Assembly (NCBI GenBank): GCA_964035575.1 | Contig: OZ037865.1 | Coordinates: forward strand, 1,486,955 to 1,550,954 | Source: Rhynchopus sp. YZ270_cl-10 | Lineage: Eukaryota > Euglenozoa > Diplonemea > Diplonemida > Diplonemidae | DNA: 64,000 nt | Direction: 5' to 3' | In this document: positions 63,701 to 64,000 of the stretch, piece after piece | How the letters are laid out: the number at the start of each line of letters is the position of its first letter | Position numbering within the stretch: the first letter of the stretch is position 1 | The notes under the pieces: generated by a model | What the model saw: the letters and a program-made list of their open reading frames with translations, nothing else | Told to the model about the DNA's origin: nothing | Database searches by the model: none | Made by a program: the position numbers and the translations under genes

Positions 63701-64000
63701 GCCACAGATTTGATGTTTTGAGTAGTTGTGGTTAAATGTGGCCCAATTTTCCCAGCCAAAAAATGACCCCAAAAATCACGAAAAAAAATATTTTAAAGCC
63801 GATACACTTACACACCTAAATTTGGCCCAATATGTCCAATGTGGTCCTCCAGGGTTGCAATGGCCTCATTTTATGGGCATACTGGCCATATTTCATACTT
63901 ATGTCACATTTTGAAATTTTCGTCACATACAATACACACACCTTAGAACCACAAAATATCGTCAATTCCTTCACAAAAATAGCCGTGAAATGCCGCACCC
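60701..64000 (+). repeat. Macrosatellite unit, copy B (cut by window end)
   Basis: Repeats 56713 onward at an offset of 3988 bp, including all six ~349-bp subrepeats and the GCTCCGCCGC block. By extrapolation the unit should end near 64160, so the array probably continues beyond the window. Confidence 0.97.

Overview
The window is eukaryotic nuclear DNA from a protist. Long GC-rich open frames are separated by AT-rich spacers full of homopolymer runs and satellites. There are short GT-AG introns, and the protein families are eukaryotic (Noc1/Mak21, OGFr, AAAP transporter, WD40, PAN/apple). All ten host genes I can support lie on the + strand. Several start codons follow a pyrimidine tract and AG within about 5-40 nt. 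One-way gene order plus such leaders fits polycistronic transcription with trans-splicing, as in Euglenozoa, and the conventional introns would suit a diplonemid or euglenid better than a kinetoplastid. This placement is inference; no rRNA, tRNA or definite spliced-leader gene is present.

Gene region, 1-42405. A giant cell-surface protein, cut by the window start, combines about 12 bacterial-type Calx-beta-like repeats, two Cys-rich repeat blocks, an EGF-like module, one membrane helix and a cytoplasmic tail. It is followed by a 911-residue coiled-coil protein, a 421-residue two-exon protein of unknown function, a ubiquitin-like/WD40 protein, a secreted PAN-domain protein, a PhyH-type Fe(II)/2-oxoglutarate oxygenase, a VLW/RP-repeat protein with an EF-hand-like end, an EF-hand plus OGFr protein, a five-exon Noc1/Mak21/CEBPZ ribosome-assembly factor, an AAAP amino-acid transporter and a two-helix membrane protein. 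The genes do not form one pathway. Two MITE-like elements with terminal inverted repeats (TIRs) sit in the spacers (13081-13738 with TA, 28962-29721 with TTA target duplications). The second one holds two microsatellites.

Repeat and mobile region, 42406-64000. It holds an 8-bp satellite, duplicated segments, palindromic AGATCT-rich repeats in two inverted copies, and a 5'-truncated non-LTR retrotransposon on the - strand (45362-51559). That element has a 40-nt poly(A) and a 44-bp target duplication. Its surviving open frame runs from the end of the reverse transcriptase through a restriction-like endonuclease into two OTU-protease-like modules, the first with its catalytic residues replaced. 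From 53.5 kb to the end the DNA is satellite: diverged ~185-bp repeats, a 9-bp array, a 73-bp repeat, (AAACCCGC)n arrays, and a 3988-bp macrosatellite unit present in two apparently identical copies, each holding six ~349-bp subrepeats.

The best candidates for something undescribed are the retrotransposon's duplicated, half-dead OTU plus zinc module, the recurrent hairpin plus TACYAAC-like motif in spacers and introns, and the nested macrosatellite with its G-rich 8-bp arrays.
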